Source: JAOAPY01 sp041492185 (GTDB lineage Bacteria; Acidobacteriota; Blastocatellia; Pyrinomonadales; Pyrinomonadaceae). Taken from it: DNA of 16,860 nt. Within the stretch, counting starts at the first letter, position 1. Each line of letters opens with the position of its first letter. The notes under the pieces are model-generated. The model was not told the origin of the DNA and did not search any database. It was given only the letters and a program-made list of their open reading frames with translations. Positions 1-7,604 of this stretch are shown piece after piece. Location: positions 1-16,860 of the forward strand of contig JBGPWL010000097.1 of assembly GCA_041492185.1 (NCBI GenBank). Reading direction: 5' to 3'. The position numbers and the translations under genes were made by a program.

Positions 1-3000
1 CCGCCGCGTCATAATCCATCAGCGTGTGGCCTGCGTCGTTTTGCGCGTACATGCGATTTGTGTTCGTGTCAATCGTCGCCTGCACGCTGTTCACACCGTA
101 GCCATACGTCATGCTGCTGTTATTGTTGATGAGCCGATTGCCCCAGCGATCAAAGGAATAACTCTGCTGCAAGTCGTGAGTTCCGTCAGAGGACTCGTGC
201 ACCTGCGTCAGGCGGTTCAATGAATCGTAGTCGAAATGATCACGCCACGTGACATAGCTCGATACTTGATCGTTGTTCGGAATGTAGACGTCCTGATTCT
301 TCAGATTGCCGTTGTTGTCGGCCATGCCCTGGCTCGGACTTTCGCTTGGGCCGTAGTAGCACATGCCCCAACAATTATCGCTGTAGTGATTGATAATAGC
401 GCCGCGATTCCAACTCGTGTCATTGGGCGTGGTGCTCACGCGAATCTCCGCAAGCTGCGCGCGCGAGTTGTAAAAAAGTTTGTTGTAGACGGGCAGGTCC
501 GTGCCGAACTGCTCCTGCTTCATGCGACCCGCAGCATCGTACGCATTCGTTCCCGAAATTGAAGAATATGTGCGCGTCACGCCGTCGCCGAGATTCCCGC
601 TGAAGTTGCTCAGCCGACCGGCGCCATCGTAAGTGTTATTGATCACTCGGCTCGAACCGGAAGGATAAGTCATGGACCTGACGTGGCTCGCGCGATCGTA
701 AGAATAGCTCATCGAGTAAGTCTGACTGCCGATTGTTTGCGCGCCGCCGCTTACTCTTCCCAGCGCGTCGTAGCCGCTGTAGCTGTAACTGGAAACACTC
801 GAACTCACTGAGGCGAGACGACCCTTGCCATTGGTGATTGTCGTGGAATCGTAATTGTAAGCAACGGCTGGCGTCGAGTCGGAATAGCTTCGGGTCGTCG
901 GCCGATTCAGCGCGTCGTAAGCGTATGTCGTAGTGATGTTGCGCGCGTCCGTTTTCTGCGTCAAGTTTCCATTCGCGTCGTATTGGTAACTGATCGTCCC
1001 GCTCTCGGGGTTGGTGGCGGAAGTCAAACGCGCGAGCGAGCTGTAAACAAACGTGCGCGTTTGCGCACCCTGGCTGACCGTCAGCAGATTCGAGAGCGCG
1101 TCGTAGGTGTACGAAGTCGGTTGCGCCGCAGAACCATTCACGTCGAGATTGCCGTTTGCGTCCGGCTCATCAACGCGCGCGAGTTGTCCCAGCCCGTTGG
1201 TCATGCTGCGCCGCACTTTGCCCGCTTGATCGGTGACTGTCGTGAGGTTTGCGTCGTAAGCTGTCGTGACCGCGCCGGTGCCGGTGGTATTGCCGCCCCA
1301 GGGCGCAGGCAGAGTACTCCCGCCGAACGTTTGCACTTCGATGGTACGACCGCCATTGTCGGTCTTGCTGCGCGTCCAACCCATCGACTCCTCGCCACCG
1401 GCCGCGCCGCTTGTCGCCGCGCGATAGGGATGCGAACTCAACGCGTAAGAGTAAGAGCCACTGAACAAGTAGCGTGACTGCACCTTGACGCCGTTTGTCT
1501 CGTCGTAAGCACTCTGAGTCGTCGCGTCTTCCAGTTGTCGCACTAAACGCACGCGGCCCAATTGATCGTAATGTTCAATCTTCACGAGCTTGCCATCGCC
1601 CAACGTGTTCAGATCTGACCGCGAGATCACTCGCCGCAATGCATCCGAATATTCCATCGACGTGCGCGTCTCTTCCGGCTTGCCAACGGCGGATTGCACG
1701 AGTGTCGGCCGGCCAAACGCATCGTAAGTCGTCGAAGTGGAAACATTATTGTCCGCGTCGGTAGCACTTGTCGCCAGGCCCGTGCTGAAATCGTAAGCGC
1801 GCGTTTCGGTGCGCTGCACAGAAGTTTGATAGGCAGTCTGAGTCTGCGTGGGATAGATGTCGAAGCCTCCGACATTGCCGTAAGTGAACACTGTCGTCGT
1901 GCTGCGCGCGTCCGTGGTCTGGGTCAGCTTCCCCGTAGCGCCGCTGCTCCAGGTGGTGTACTGACTTGAACTCGAGATCGAATTGCCGCTCGTCAGCGGA
2001 TTACTATAGCCGCCTTTGCTCGAGTCCCAATTTTTCTTTTGCGTCACGTTGCCGGTTGTCGAAGGATTATCGTAAGTCAGTTCGCTGCGCGATAACACCG
2101 TGCCTGAAGTGTTACTCACTTCGCTGGACGCAACAGCGTTCTTAAGTTGCGGCGCTGACGAATACCAGTAAACATTGCTGCCACTCGCCACCTGGGTCGC
2201 GTCCGGCGTCGAGTTGTAATAGCTGTTAACCGTCGTTCGCGTCGGTTGCAAACCCGAAGGAATGCCGGTTGGGTTGCCGTTAGCGTCGCGCGGCACGCTG
2301 GCGTAATCAACCCAGTCGTATTCCGCAACCCGCGTCACGTTGCCGTTCTTGTCGTAGCTGTAATCTTTGATCGCCGTCTTAACGTAAGCTGTGCCGGCGG
2401 CGTTTTTGATCGAAGTGAATTCCGTTTTGACGTAAGGATTGTCTGCCCGAAACCACGAACCGCCGTAGTTGGCGAGATTGTTCTGCGCCCAAATTCTTTC
2501 CGTCATGCTGCCGTCGGGACGAACGCTCTTATAAACCAGACCCACATTCCAATACTGCCAGCTCACCGAATAGTTCGTCGGCACAGCATAATCAGTAGCA
2601 ACGCCGCCGTCCGGTGACGTGACCATGCCGACACCGTTGTTGTCTGCGGTCCCATAACTCCAATTCTCAGTAATGCAGGTTTCCGTTTGAGGATTGCAAG
2701 GCGTGTTCGACACCGACCCCGACAGATCGTATTCGGGACGATAGACCAACTGTTTGGCGGTGGGAAAGTTCTTCATGACATCAGGCGTGTATTCCGCCGT
2801 CGAGTCGTTATCAAAATTGTATTGGTAAGTCGCCTTTGCGCCCGACGGCAAAGTGATACCGCTCAACTCGCCCCACCCAACTGAAGGCTGAAACGAGCCG
2901 CTGTAATCAGGCGCGTTGTAATTGAAAGTGTAGGTCAGATTTCCCGCCTGTGCCGGCAGCGTGATGCGATCGACAACACCCAAATTTTGTATGAACGTAT

Positions 3001-4078
3001 CTGGCCCCGGAGGTTGTCCAGTGCTGTGTATCTGGCAAGGATTAGCGCTCTCGGGGCAAGGCCAGTAACTCTTGTCCACGCTAATCGTCTTCCATCTCAC
3101 TTTCCAAACCAACGTTTCACCAAAGCCCTGCGCAGTGATGGTGTCCTCGCCCTGGCCAGTGCCGTTGTAGACGAGGGTCACTGTGCGATTGAATTGATCC
3201 ACCAGTTGCACTGCGGGATGACCGCTGCCTTGATAATTCGCAATGTTAAGGACATCGATGTAATTGTTGTTGCGATCGTAGATCCGCTCCGGCGCGTTGC
3301 CACCGGTCACGCGTGTGCCGTCAGGCAAGTGTAGAGTCCAGGCATTGTTCCACCAACCGCCGTGATTGCCGGCTTGAAAGTCCAGCCGCAAATAGCTGGC
3401 GTCCGAGCTGTAGTAACTGATAGTACCGGCTGTTGACCAACCAGGACCGTTTGCACAATCAAAAGTCGATCCGTCGGGAAGCACGTTATAATAATCGGCT
3501 AACGTATCCTCCGAGTAGCCATCCGCGAAGCCGCTGGGACGCATTTCATGCGCGCTTCCGTCAGGAAAGTGAAGTTTTAGCTTGTAGCGATATGTGAATG
3601 GAGAGCCATAGGCGCTACACTGTAAAGTCGGATCGAGAGAGTTATCGGAAGTGCGATCGACGATCTCGATGAAGTAGCCAAGCGCGTAGCGCCAATTGCC
3701 GTCGCTGCTTTGCTGAAGGTCATCGCGTTGGTAGAAGCAACCTTCAGGCGGACAGCCAAACTTGCCGCCGCCGCCGAAGTCCCGAAACCAACTGGTATGG
3801 CTGTTGTAAAGCTTATTGCTGTACAGCAGATTGATCCCCGCGGTCAGGCCGTTGCGTCCCGCCGGCAACGAGCCGAACGGGAAGTGCATCATCAGGTTGC
3901 CGTTGGTAGTGTTGATGCTTTCGATGTCGCTCAGCGCAAACGAACCACCGGCCTGAAATCCACGCTTGGGTGCAGCTTCCTGCCCATAGCCGGTTACAAC
4001 ATTCCAGGTCAGCAGGATTAAAAGAAAAAACGATAGGGAGAATGTGGGGCGCAGGAGCCGTCTTTTGGTGGCCTTCAT
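1..4078 (-). CDS. Secreted RHS/YD-repeat protein, 3' end beyond the window (partial)
   Basis: The minus-strand frame from ATG at 4078 is open to base 1, giving 1359 codons without a stop, so the C-terminus is missing. Residues 1-33 form a signal peptide: a basic start (KATKRRLLR), a hydrophobic stretch at about 13-28, and likely cleavage near YGQ-EA. Residues 40-560 are an aromatic- and Gly/Asn-rich N-terminal module with scattered cysteines (109, 114, 154, 208, 341, 348), consistent with export. From about residue 575 (YDKNGNVTR) to 1284 (YDSLNRLTQ) there are at least a dozen YD-type repeats, such as YDALGRVSGG and YDALNRPTTR. A Shine-Dalgarno AAGGA at 4088-4092 lies 9 nt before the ATG. RHS proteins form a hollow beta-shell and usually end in a conserved core plus a variable tip that is often a toxin; neither is visible here. 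It probably shares a transcript with the LolA-like gene 50 bp upstream. A non-toxin surface protein is also possible. Confidence 0.9.
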   Translation of the reverse strand, partial: MKATKRRLLRPTFSLSFFLLILLTWNVVTGYGQEAAPKRGFQAGGSFALSDIESINTTNGNLMMHFPFGSLPAGRNGLTAGINLLYSNKLYNSHTSWFRDFGGGGKFGCPPEGCFYQRDDLQQSSDGNWRYALGYFIEIVDRTSDNSLDPTLQCSAYGSPFTYRYKLKLHFPDGSAHEMRPSGFADGYSEDTLADYYNVLPDGSTFDCANGPGWSTAGTISYYSSDASYLRLDFQAGNHGGWWNNAWTLHLPDGTRVTGGNAPERIYDRNNNYIDVLNIANYQGSGHPAVQLVDQFNRTVTLVYNGTGQGEDTITAQGFGETLVWKVRWKTISVDKSYWPCPESANPCQIHSTGQPPGPDTFIQNLGVVDRITLPAQAGNLTYTFNYNAPDYSGSFQPSVGWGELSGITLPSGAKATYQYNFDNDSTAEYTPDVMKNFPTAKQLVYRPEYDLSGSVSNTPCNPQTETCITENWSYGTADNNGVGMVTSPDGGVATDYAVPTNYSVSWQYWNVGLVYKSVRPDGSMTERIWAQNNLANYGGSWFRADNPYVKTEFTSIKNAAGTAYVKTAIKDYSYDKNGNVTRVAEYDWVDYASVPRDANGNPTGIPSGLQPTRTTVNSYYNSTPDATQVASGSNVYWYSSAPQLKNAVASSEVSNTSGTVLSRSELTYDNPSTTGNVTQKKNWDSSKGGYSNPLTSGNSISSSSQYTTWSSGATGKLTQTTDARSTTTVFTYGNVGGFDIYPTQTQTAYQTSVQRTETRAYDFSTGLATSATDADNNVSTSTTYDAFGRPTLVQSAVGKPEETRTSMEYSDALRRVISRSDLNTLGDGKLVKIEHYDQLGRVRLVRQLEDATTQSAYDETNGVKVQSRYLFSGSYSYALSSHPYRAATSGAAGGEESMGWTRSKTDNGGRTIEVQTFGGSTLPAPWGGNTTGTGAVTTAYDANLTTVTDQAGKVRRSMTNGLGQLARVDEPDANGNLDVNGSAAQPTSYTYDALSNLLTVSQGAQTRTFVYSSLARLTSATNPESGTISYQYDANGNLTQKTDARNITTTYAYDALNRPTTRSYSDSTPAVAYNYDSTTITNGKGRLASVSSSVSSYSYSGYDALGRVSGGAQTIGSQTYSMSYSYDRASHVRSMTYPSGSSRVINNTYDGAGRLSNFSGNLGDGVTRTYSSISGTNAYDAAGRMKQEQFGTDLPVYNKLFYNSRAQLAEIRVSTTPNDTSWNRGAIINHYSDNCWGMCYYGPSESPSQGMADNNGNLKNQDVYIPNNDQVSSYVTWRDHFDYDSLNRLTQVHESSDGTHDLQQSYSFDRWGNRLINNNSSMTYGYGVNSVQATIDTNTNRMYAQNDAGHTLMDYDAA

Positions 4079-4128
4079 GATCTTCGTTCCTTCTGCGTGA
4101 AGAATCGAGCGGTTGAGTAACTGCTGAT

Positions 4129-5007
4129 TTACAGTTGGCCAAAGCTTCCGTCATCGATGCGCGGAGTAATCGCTAGTGAAGTTATTGTTAGGGTAAGAAC
4201 CGCCTCGTTGTTTTCGAAACGGGTAATGCGTCGCGGAATTTGCTGTCCTTGTGCGCTTTGCCAATTGCTGATGCGGGTCTCGACTTCGACCGGGGCACCA
4301 TTACGCAGAATTTGATAACGCACTTTCTGTAGCAGCAGGCTGTCTGAATCGAAGCAAAAGATTTTGCTCTGAATACGCGCGTCAGGCGCGGCTTTGATCT
4401 GATCGCTCACTTCGTAGAGGTCGTAATAAGGACCAGCGTAGTTTGCCGTCGTGCCGTCGTCCGCGCGAAAGCGTTGTCCCAGCATGCGCGTCGCCGCTCC
4501 TTGCGTTTGAATCGCAAGGAAATGTTCCGCCGTGTCATAAACCAGCGTTTCGATCAGCTCGCGTTCGCGAGCGTTGGGAGGCGCGCCGACACCATTGGCT
4601 TCGCGGCCATTGAAGGTTATGACGCGCTGCTGAACCCCGTCCTGAATCACCAGACGCAACCGCCCCGGATGCTCCAGCATCAGCGCCATCGGGAGCGCTT
4701 GTGAATCTCCCACGCGCCGGATTGTTCCGGTGATCGTAATCCGCTCTTTGCCGGGCTTCTCGATTCGATCTCCGAGAGTTTTCAGATGCCAGCGAAGCTG
4801 CGGCCACAGACGAGCGGAGCGAACGTAATCGTTGTCATTCGCAGCCGTGCCGGTCTGCAGGTGTGGGCTATTGGGCCGACTGCTCACTGCTTTAGTTATC
4901 GCCTTTGACTCGGAGTCTTTGCGAGTTGTGGCAAACACCAACCCGCCGACCCCGATCGCGATAACCACTAACACCGGCCAGAGAATTTTTCGTTGTTTCT
5001 TAGACAT
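4129..5007 (-). CDS. Membrane-anchored LolA/RseB-like periplasmic protein
   Basis: I chose the ATG at 5007 (292 aa) over the longer frame opening at 5076, because a strong Shine-Dalgarno AGGGGG (5014-5019) sits 6 nt before it and the protein then begins MSKKQRK followed by one hydrophobic segment (about residues 9-27). This predicts an N-terminal signal anchor with the rest in the periplasm. The body (about 80-292) has alternating beta-strand patterns. Its ending, VLTLTITSLAI followed by a DDGSF motif, resembles proteins with the LolA/RseB half-barrel fold that binds lipids or acyl groups. I cannot name an exact family, and the fold call is an inference from pattern alone. It lies 50 bp upstream of the RHS gene on the same strand, so the two are probably cotranscribed and this protein may help the RHS protein through the envelope. 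Its leader carries a hairpin and a palindrome. Confidence 0.75.
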   Translation of the reverse strand: MSKKQRKILWPVLVVIAIGVGGLVFATTRKDSESKAITKAVSSRPNSPHLQTGTAANDNDYVRSARLWPQLRWHLKTLGDRIEKPGKERITITGTIRRVGDSQALPMALMLEHPGRLRLVIQDGVQQRVITFNGREANGVGAPPNARERELIETLVYDTAEHFLAIQTQGAATRMLGQRFRADDGTTANYAGPYYDLYEVSDQIKAAPDARIQSKIFCFDSDSLLLQKVRYQILRNGAPVEVETRISNWQSAQGQQIPRRITRFENNEAVLTLTITSLAITPRIDDGSFGQL

Positions 5008-5024
5008 GACGTGCCCCCTGTGAA

Positions 5025-5043
5025 ATTCGGTCGCACACCGAAT
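5025..5043 (-). promoter_or_regulatory. Leader hairpin upstream of the LolA-like gene
   Basis: ATTCGGT (5025-5031) and ACCGAAT (5037-5043) are perfect 7-bp arms around a 5-nt loop. The hairpin ends 5 nt before the Shine-Dalgarno sequence of the gene starting at 5007. It could be an operator or an mRNA leader structure that affects translation. The function is inferred from position only. Confidence 0.4.
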
Positions 5044-5057
5044 GAAGTTGAGTGAAT

Positions 5058-5067
5058 ACGTTAACGT
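5058..5067. promoter_or_regulatory. 10-bp perfect palindrome, possible operator
   Basis: ACGTTAACGT reads the same on both strands and sits 15 bp beyond the leader hairpin, upstream of the gene starting at 5007. Its position fits a repressor or activator site, but a palindrome of this length can occur by chance. Confidence 0.25.
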
Positions 5068-5210
5068 GGGGCTCACTGCGGCGTGAGTCGCACGTGAACG
5101 AGGGAAGTTAGAAAATACAACTCGGGGGAGACCAGCCGTTCTAGTATCACAACCGCATGGTAACCGGCAAGAAGCAGAAGTGTTTTATTTTGAGTCTGCG
5201 GGTTGGAAGA

Positions 5211-6383
5211 TTACGCCCTCGCCGAGCCAATAACTTCGTCGAGAGTGCTCGGATCAGTTTTCTCAAAGCCAGGGATCGACATGGCTTGATTACAAACAGA
5301 CGGAGCGACCGCGTTAAGGAATTCCATAAAGCGTGAAGCAAAGACAGCGCGATCGAACTTCTCCGCATGACCGCGCAACACAGCGCGATCCCAGGACCGT
5401 GTTTCGAAATCTTCAATCGCTTTGACCAGCGAGTCAGTTGTCGGCTCGTTGAAGAAGAGTCCGGTCACGCCGTCAACCACAGTTTCGAGCGCGCCGCCTG
5501 AGCCATAGGCGATCACCGGACGACCAGCGGCATTCACTTCAAGCGGCGTCATGCCAAAGTCTTCTTCACCCGGAAACAGCAACGCGCGACAACGCGAGGC
5601 ATAGCGCGCGACCGTCTCGTCGTTCTGCCAGCCAAGGAACTTGACCGACGGCCCGCCAGATTGCTCCAACTGCGCACGTGCTGGTCCGTCGCCGATGACC
5701 ACTAAGGGACGATTCAGTTTCGTCGCAGCCGCGACGGCGAGATCTATTCGTTTGTACGAGAGCAGGCGCGACAGGACCAGGTAGTAGTCTTCATTCTTCT
5801 CCTCAACTTTGAATCGCGAAACGTCGATCGGAGGCGGAATGACCGTGGCTTCGCGGCCGTACGCCCGCTTAATGCGATCAGCGACAAACCGGGAATTAGC
5901 GATGAAGTAGTCCGGCTGTTTCGAGGCGCGCAGGTCCCAGCGTTTCAGACCGGACAAAACGAGGGGCAGTAAACGTCGCGTCAACGCACCAAAGCCGGCG
6001 CGCGAACTGTATTCGTTATAGCGCCAGACCCAGCGCATCGGCGCGTGGCAATAGCAAAGGTGGATGGCGCCGGCGCGCTGGCGCACTCCTTTCGCGTAAC
6101 CGAAACAACTGCTGACTACAAGATCGTAGGCCGAGAGATCCAGACCTTCGATCGCCAATGGATAAAGAAGAAAGTAATGACGAAAGTAGCGTTTGAGCGC
6201 CGGAAGATGCTGCATCCACGTAGTGCGGATGCCCGCGTTGCGCAGACCCGGCGACAACAATTCAGTCAACGCGACGGTTGTGTGCAAGGTCGCGCCCGGC
6301 AGCAGATTGTAGATCTCTTCCGCGACGCGCTCGGCGCCACCCATTTGCGCGAAGTTGTCATGTACGACTGCTATCTTCGGCAT
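5211..6383 (-). CDS. GT4 (GT-B fold) glycosyltransferase, EPS repeat-unit assembly
   Basis: This 390-aa protein has the GT-B layout of family GT4. The N-terminal acceptor domain opens with KIAVVHDN and GGAER (15-19), and CYCHAPMRWVW (110-120) resembles mannosyltransferases of the WbaZ type. The C-terminal donor domain has SRLLSYKRID (205-214), IGDGPARAQLE (230-240) and the EX7E pair E274/E282 in EEDFGMTPLE, which contacts the nucleotide-sugar. It should be a cytoplasmic, inner-membrane-associated enzyme that adds a sugar, perhaps mannose, to the lipid-linked repeat unit. It has no membrane segment. It starts 9 bp after the upstream glycosyltransferase stops, so it is translated from the same message; no strong Shine-Dalgarno precedes it, which is common inside operons. 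The donor and acceptor cannot be read from sequence alone. Confidence 0.92.
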   Translation of the reverse strand: MPKIAVVHDNFAQMGGAERVAEEIYNLLPGATLHTTVALTELLSPGLRNAGIRTTWMQHLPALKRYFRHYFLLYPLAIEGLDLSAYDLVVSSCFGYAKGVRQRAGAIHLCYCHAPMRWVWRYNEYSSRAGFGALTRRLLPLVLSGLKRWDLRASKQPDYFIANSRFVADRIKRAYGREATVIPPPIDVSRFKVEEKNEDYYLVLSRLLSYKRIDLAVAAATKLNRPLVVIGDGPARAQLEQSGGPSVKFLGWQNDETVARYASRCRALLFPGEEDFGMTPLEVNAAGRPVIAYGSGGALETVVDGVTGLFFNEPTTDSLVKAIEDFETRSWDRAVLRGHAEKFDRAVFASRFMEFLNAVAPSVCNQAMSIPGFEKTDPSTLDEVIGSARA

Positions 6384-6392
6384 TTGATCAAT

Positions 6393-7604
6393 TCACGTGC
6401 TGCCAACAATCAGGTGCTCGACTCTTCTGACTGATTGTTTGCCGCAAGACTCGGCATAAAATTCTTCGACTGCTGCGACGTATTTCTCGACGGTGAAATT
6501 CGACCGCACTTTTTCGAGCCCCGCCGCGGATAACTTCGCGCGAAGCTGCGGCCGATTAATCAGATCGACCATTGCTGACGCGAGCGCACTGTTATCTCCC
6601 GATGGTATGAGCCATCCGTCCTCGTCGTGTCGGATGATTTCTGGAATGCCATCGACAGCCGTAGCCAGGACCGGCGTGCCGCAGGCCATCGCTTCGAGCA
6701 CCACCAATCCGAACGGCTCAACCAACGAATTAACCACGAGCAAATCGAGCGCGCAGGTGATTGCCCGGATGTCTTCTCGCGCACCGAGAAAGCGTACTTG
6801 CTCTGCGACGCCCTGCGTCTGTGCAAATTCAGTGAGGCAGCGAAAATACTCTTCATCGCGATTGAAGAGCGGCGCGCCGACGATGATCAATTTCGCTTGC
6901 GGGAGTTGCCGCAAAACAAGAGCGAACGCCTGAAGCAGTTCCAGTTGACCTTTGCGCGGTGTTACTTGCCCGATGATTCCGATCGCCTGATCGGTGCGTG
7001 ATAGTTGCAAGTCCGCGCGTGTTGTCTGCCGGCTTGTGGTATCGGGATAGAATTTCTCCAGGTCGACAGCGTTGTGAATGACGGCCATCGATGCGCCGGC
7101 TTTACTCGAACGTGGGAGATAGCCGCGAAACCGTTCGGCAACTGCGCGCGAAATGGCAATGACGCGCGTACGCGCGGAACAGAGCACAACCAGACGAATC
7201 GCGGTACTCAGCGGATGGCGCGGCAACATGTCGTGCACATGCCAAATCACCGGTTTGCGGAGGCCGATCGTTGCTGCCGTAGCCACTAATCCAGCTCGAA
7301 CACTGTTCGCGTGGATCAGATCCGGGTTGACTCTGCGAACGTGCGCGCGCACCTGACTTATCAGTCGCCAAAACGATGCCAGGTAACGCACGAGATGATC
7401 TATCCGCCAGGTAAATCTCGCTTTGAGACCGTCCACTTCATAACAAGGCACGCTCAGCTCACCGACCATTTCCTTTAATGGTCCGTCAGCCGGACAGATT
7501 ACGACCCTGGCGAACGTCCGATGGTTAAGCCGCGCCAATAGCAGCAGCAGCACACGCTCGGCGCCGCTCACCTGTGCCGTGTGGTTGTAGAAGAGAACTT
7601 TCAC
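6393..7604 (-). CDS. GT4 (GT-B fold) glycosyltransferase, EPS repeat-unit assembly
   Basis: This 403-aa protein starts at a GTG codon (7602-7604) that overlaps the stop of the polymerase gene in a GTGA junction, so the two are probably translationally coupled. N-terminal signatures are VKVLFYNH, SGAERVLLLL (13-22) and IHANSVRAG (97-105), with the active-site-like HVHD (122-125). The C-terminal donor domain has GQVTPRKGQLELLQAF (212-227), IIVGAP (240-245) and the EX7E pair E296/E304 in VEPFGLVVLEAMACGTPV, which is very typical of GT4. It would act at the cytoplasmic face of the inner membrane and add a sugar to the undecaprenyl-linked intermediate. It is a different GT4 subgroup from the next gene, so the repeat unit probably has at least three sugars: one from the priming transferase and one from each GT4. 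Other sugars could come from genes elsewhere. Confidence 0.93.
   Translation of the reverse strand: MKVLFYNHTAQVSGAERVLLLLLARLNHRTFARVVICPADGPLKEMVGELSVPCYEVDGLKARFTWRIDHLVRYLASFWRLISQVRAHVRRVNPDLIHANSVRAGLVATAATIGLRKPVIWHVHDMLPRHPLSTAIRLVVLCSARTRVIAISRAVAERFRGYLPRSSKAGASMAVIHNAVDLEKFYPDTTSRQTTRADLQLSRTDQAIGIIGQVTPRKGQLELLQAFALVLRQLPQAKLIIVGAPLFNRDEEYFRCLTEFAQTQGVAEQVRFLGAREDIRAITCALDLLVVNSLVEPFGLVVLEAMACGTPVLATAVDGIPEIIRHDEDGWLIPSGDNSALASAMVDLINRPQLRAKLSAAGLEKVRSNFTVEKYVAAVEEFYAESCGKQSVRRVEHLIVGST

Larger units (their letters stand above)
5008..5210. other. 203-bp intergenic gap between the EPS genes and the LolA-like/RHS pair
   Basis: The last glycosyltransferase stops at 5211 and the LolA-like gene starts at 5007. 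The gap holds a 7-bp-stem hairpin (5025-5043), a 10-bp palindrome (5058-5067) and a weak 5-bp inverted repeat CTCAC/GTGAG (5072-5087). I see no GC-rich hairpin followed by a T-run and no convincing -10/-35 pair. The size of the gap after very tight spacing upstream suggests a new transcription unit begins here. Confidence 0.6.

Noticed and set aside
1..3334. Many plus-strand open frames of 60-160 codons opposite the RHS gene (for example 983-1477 and 2246-2617)
   Set aside because: They are Arg-, Val- and Ala-rich antisense shadows of a continuous minus-strand frame with clear YD repeats, and they lack recognisable domains.
3813..4154. A 113-codon minus-strand frame overlapping the RHS start
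   Set aside because: It is in a different frame from the RHS signal peptide and YD-bearing frame, has no ribosome site, and its product is composition noise.
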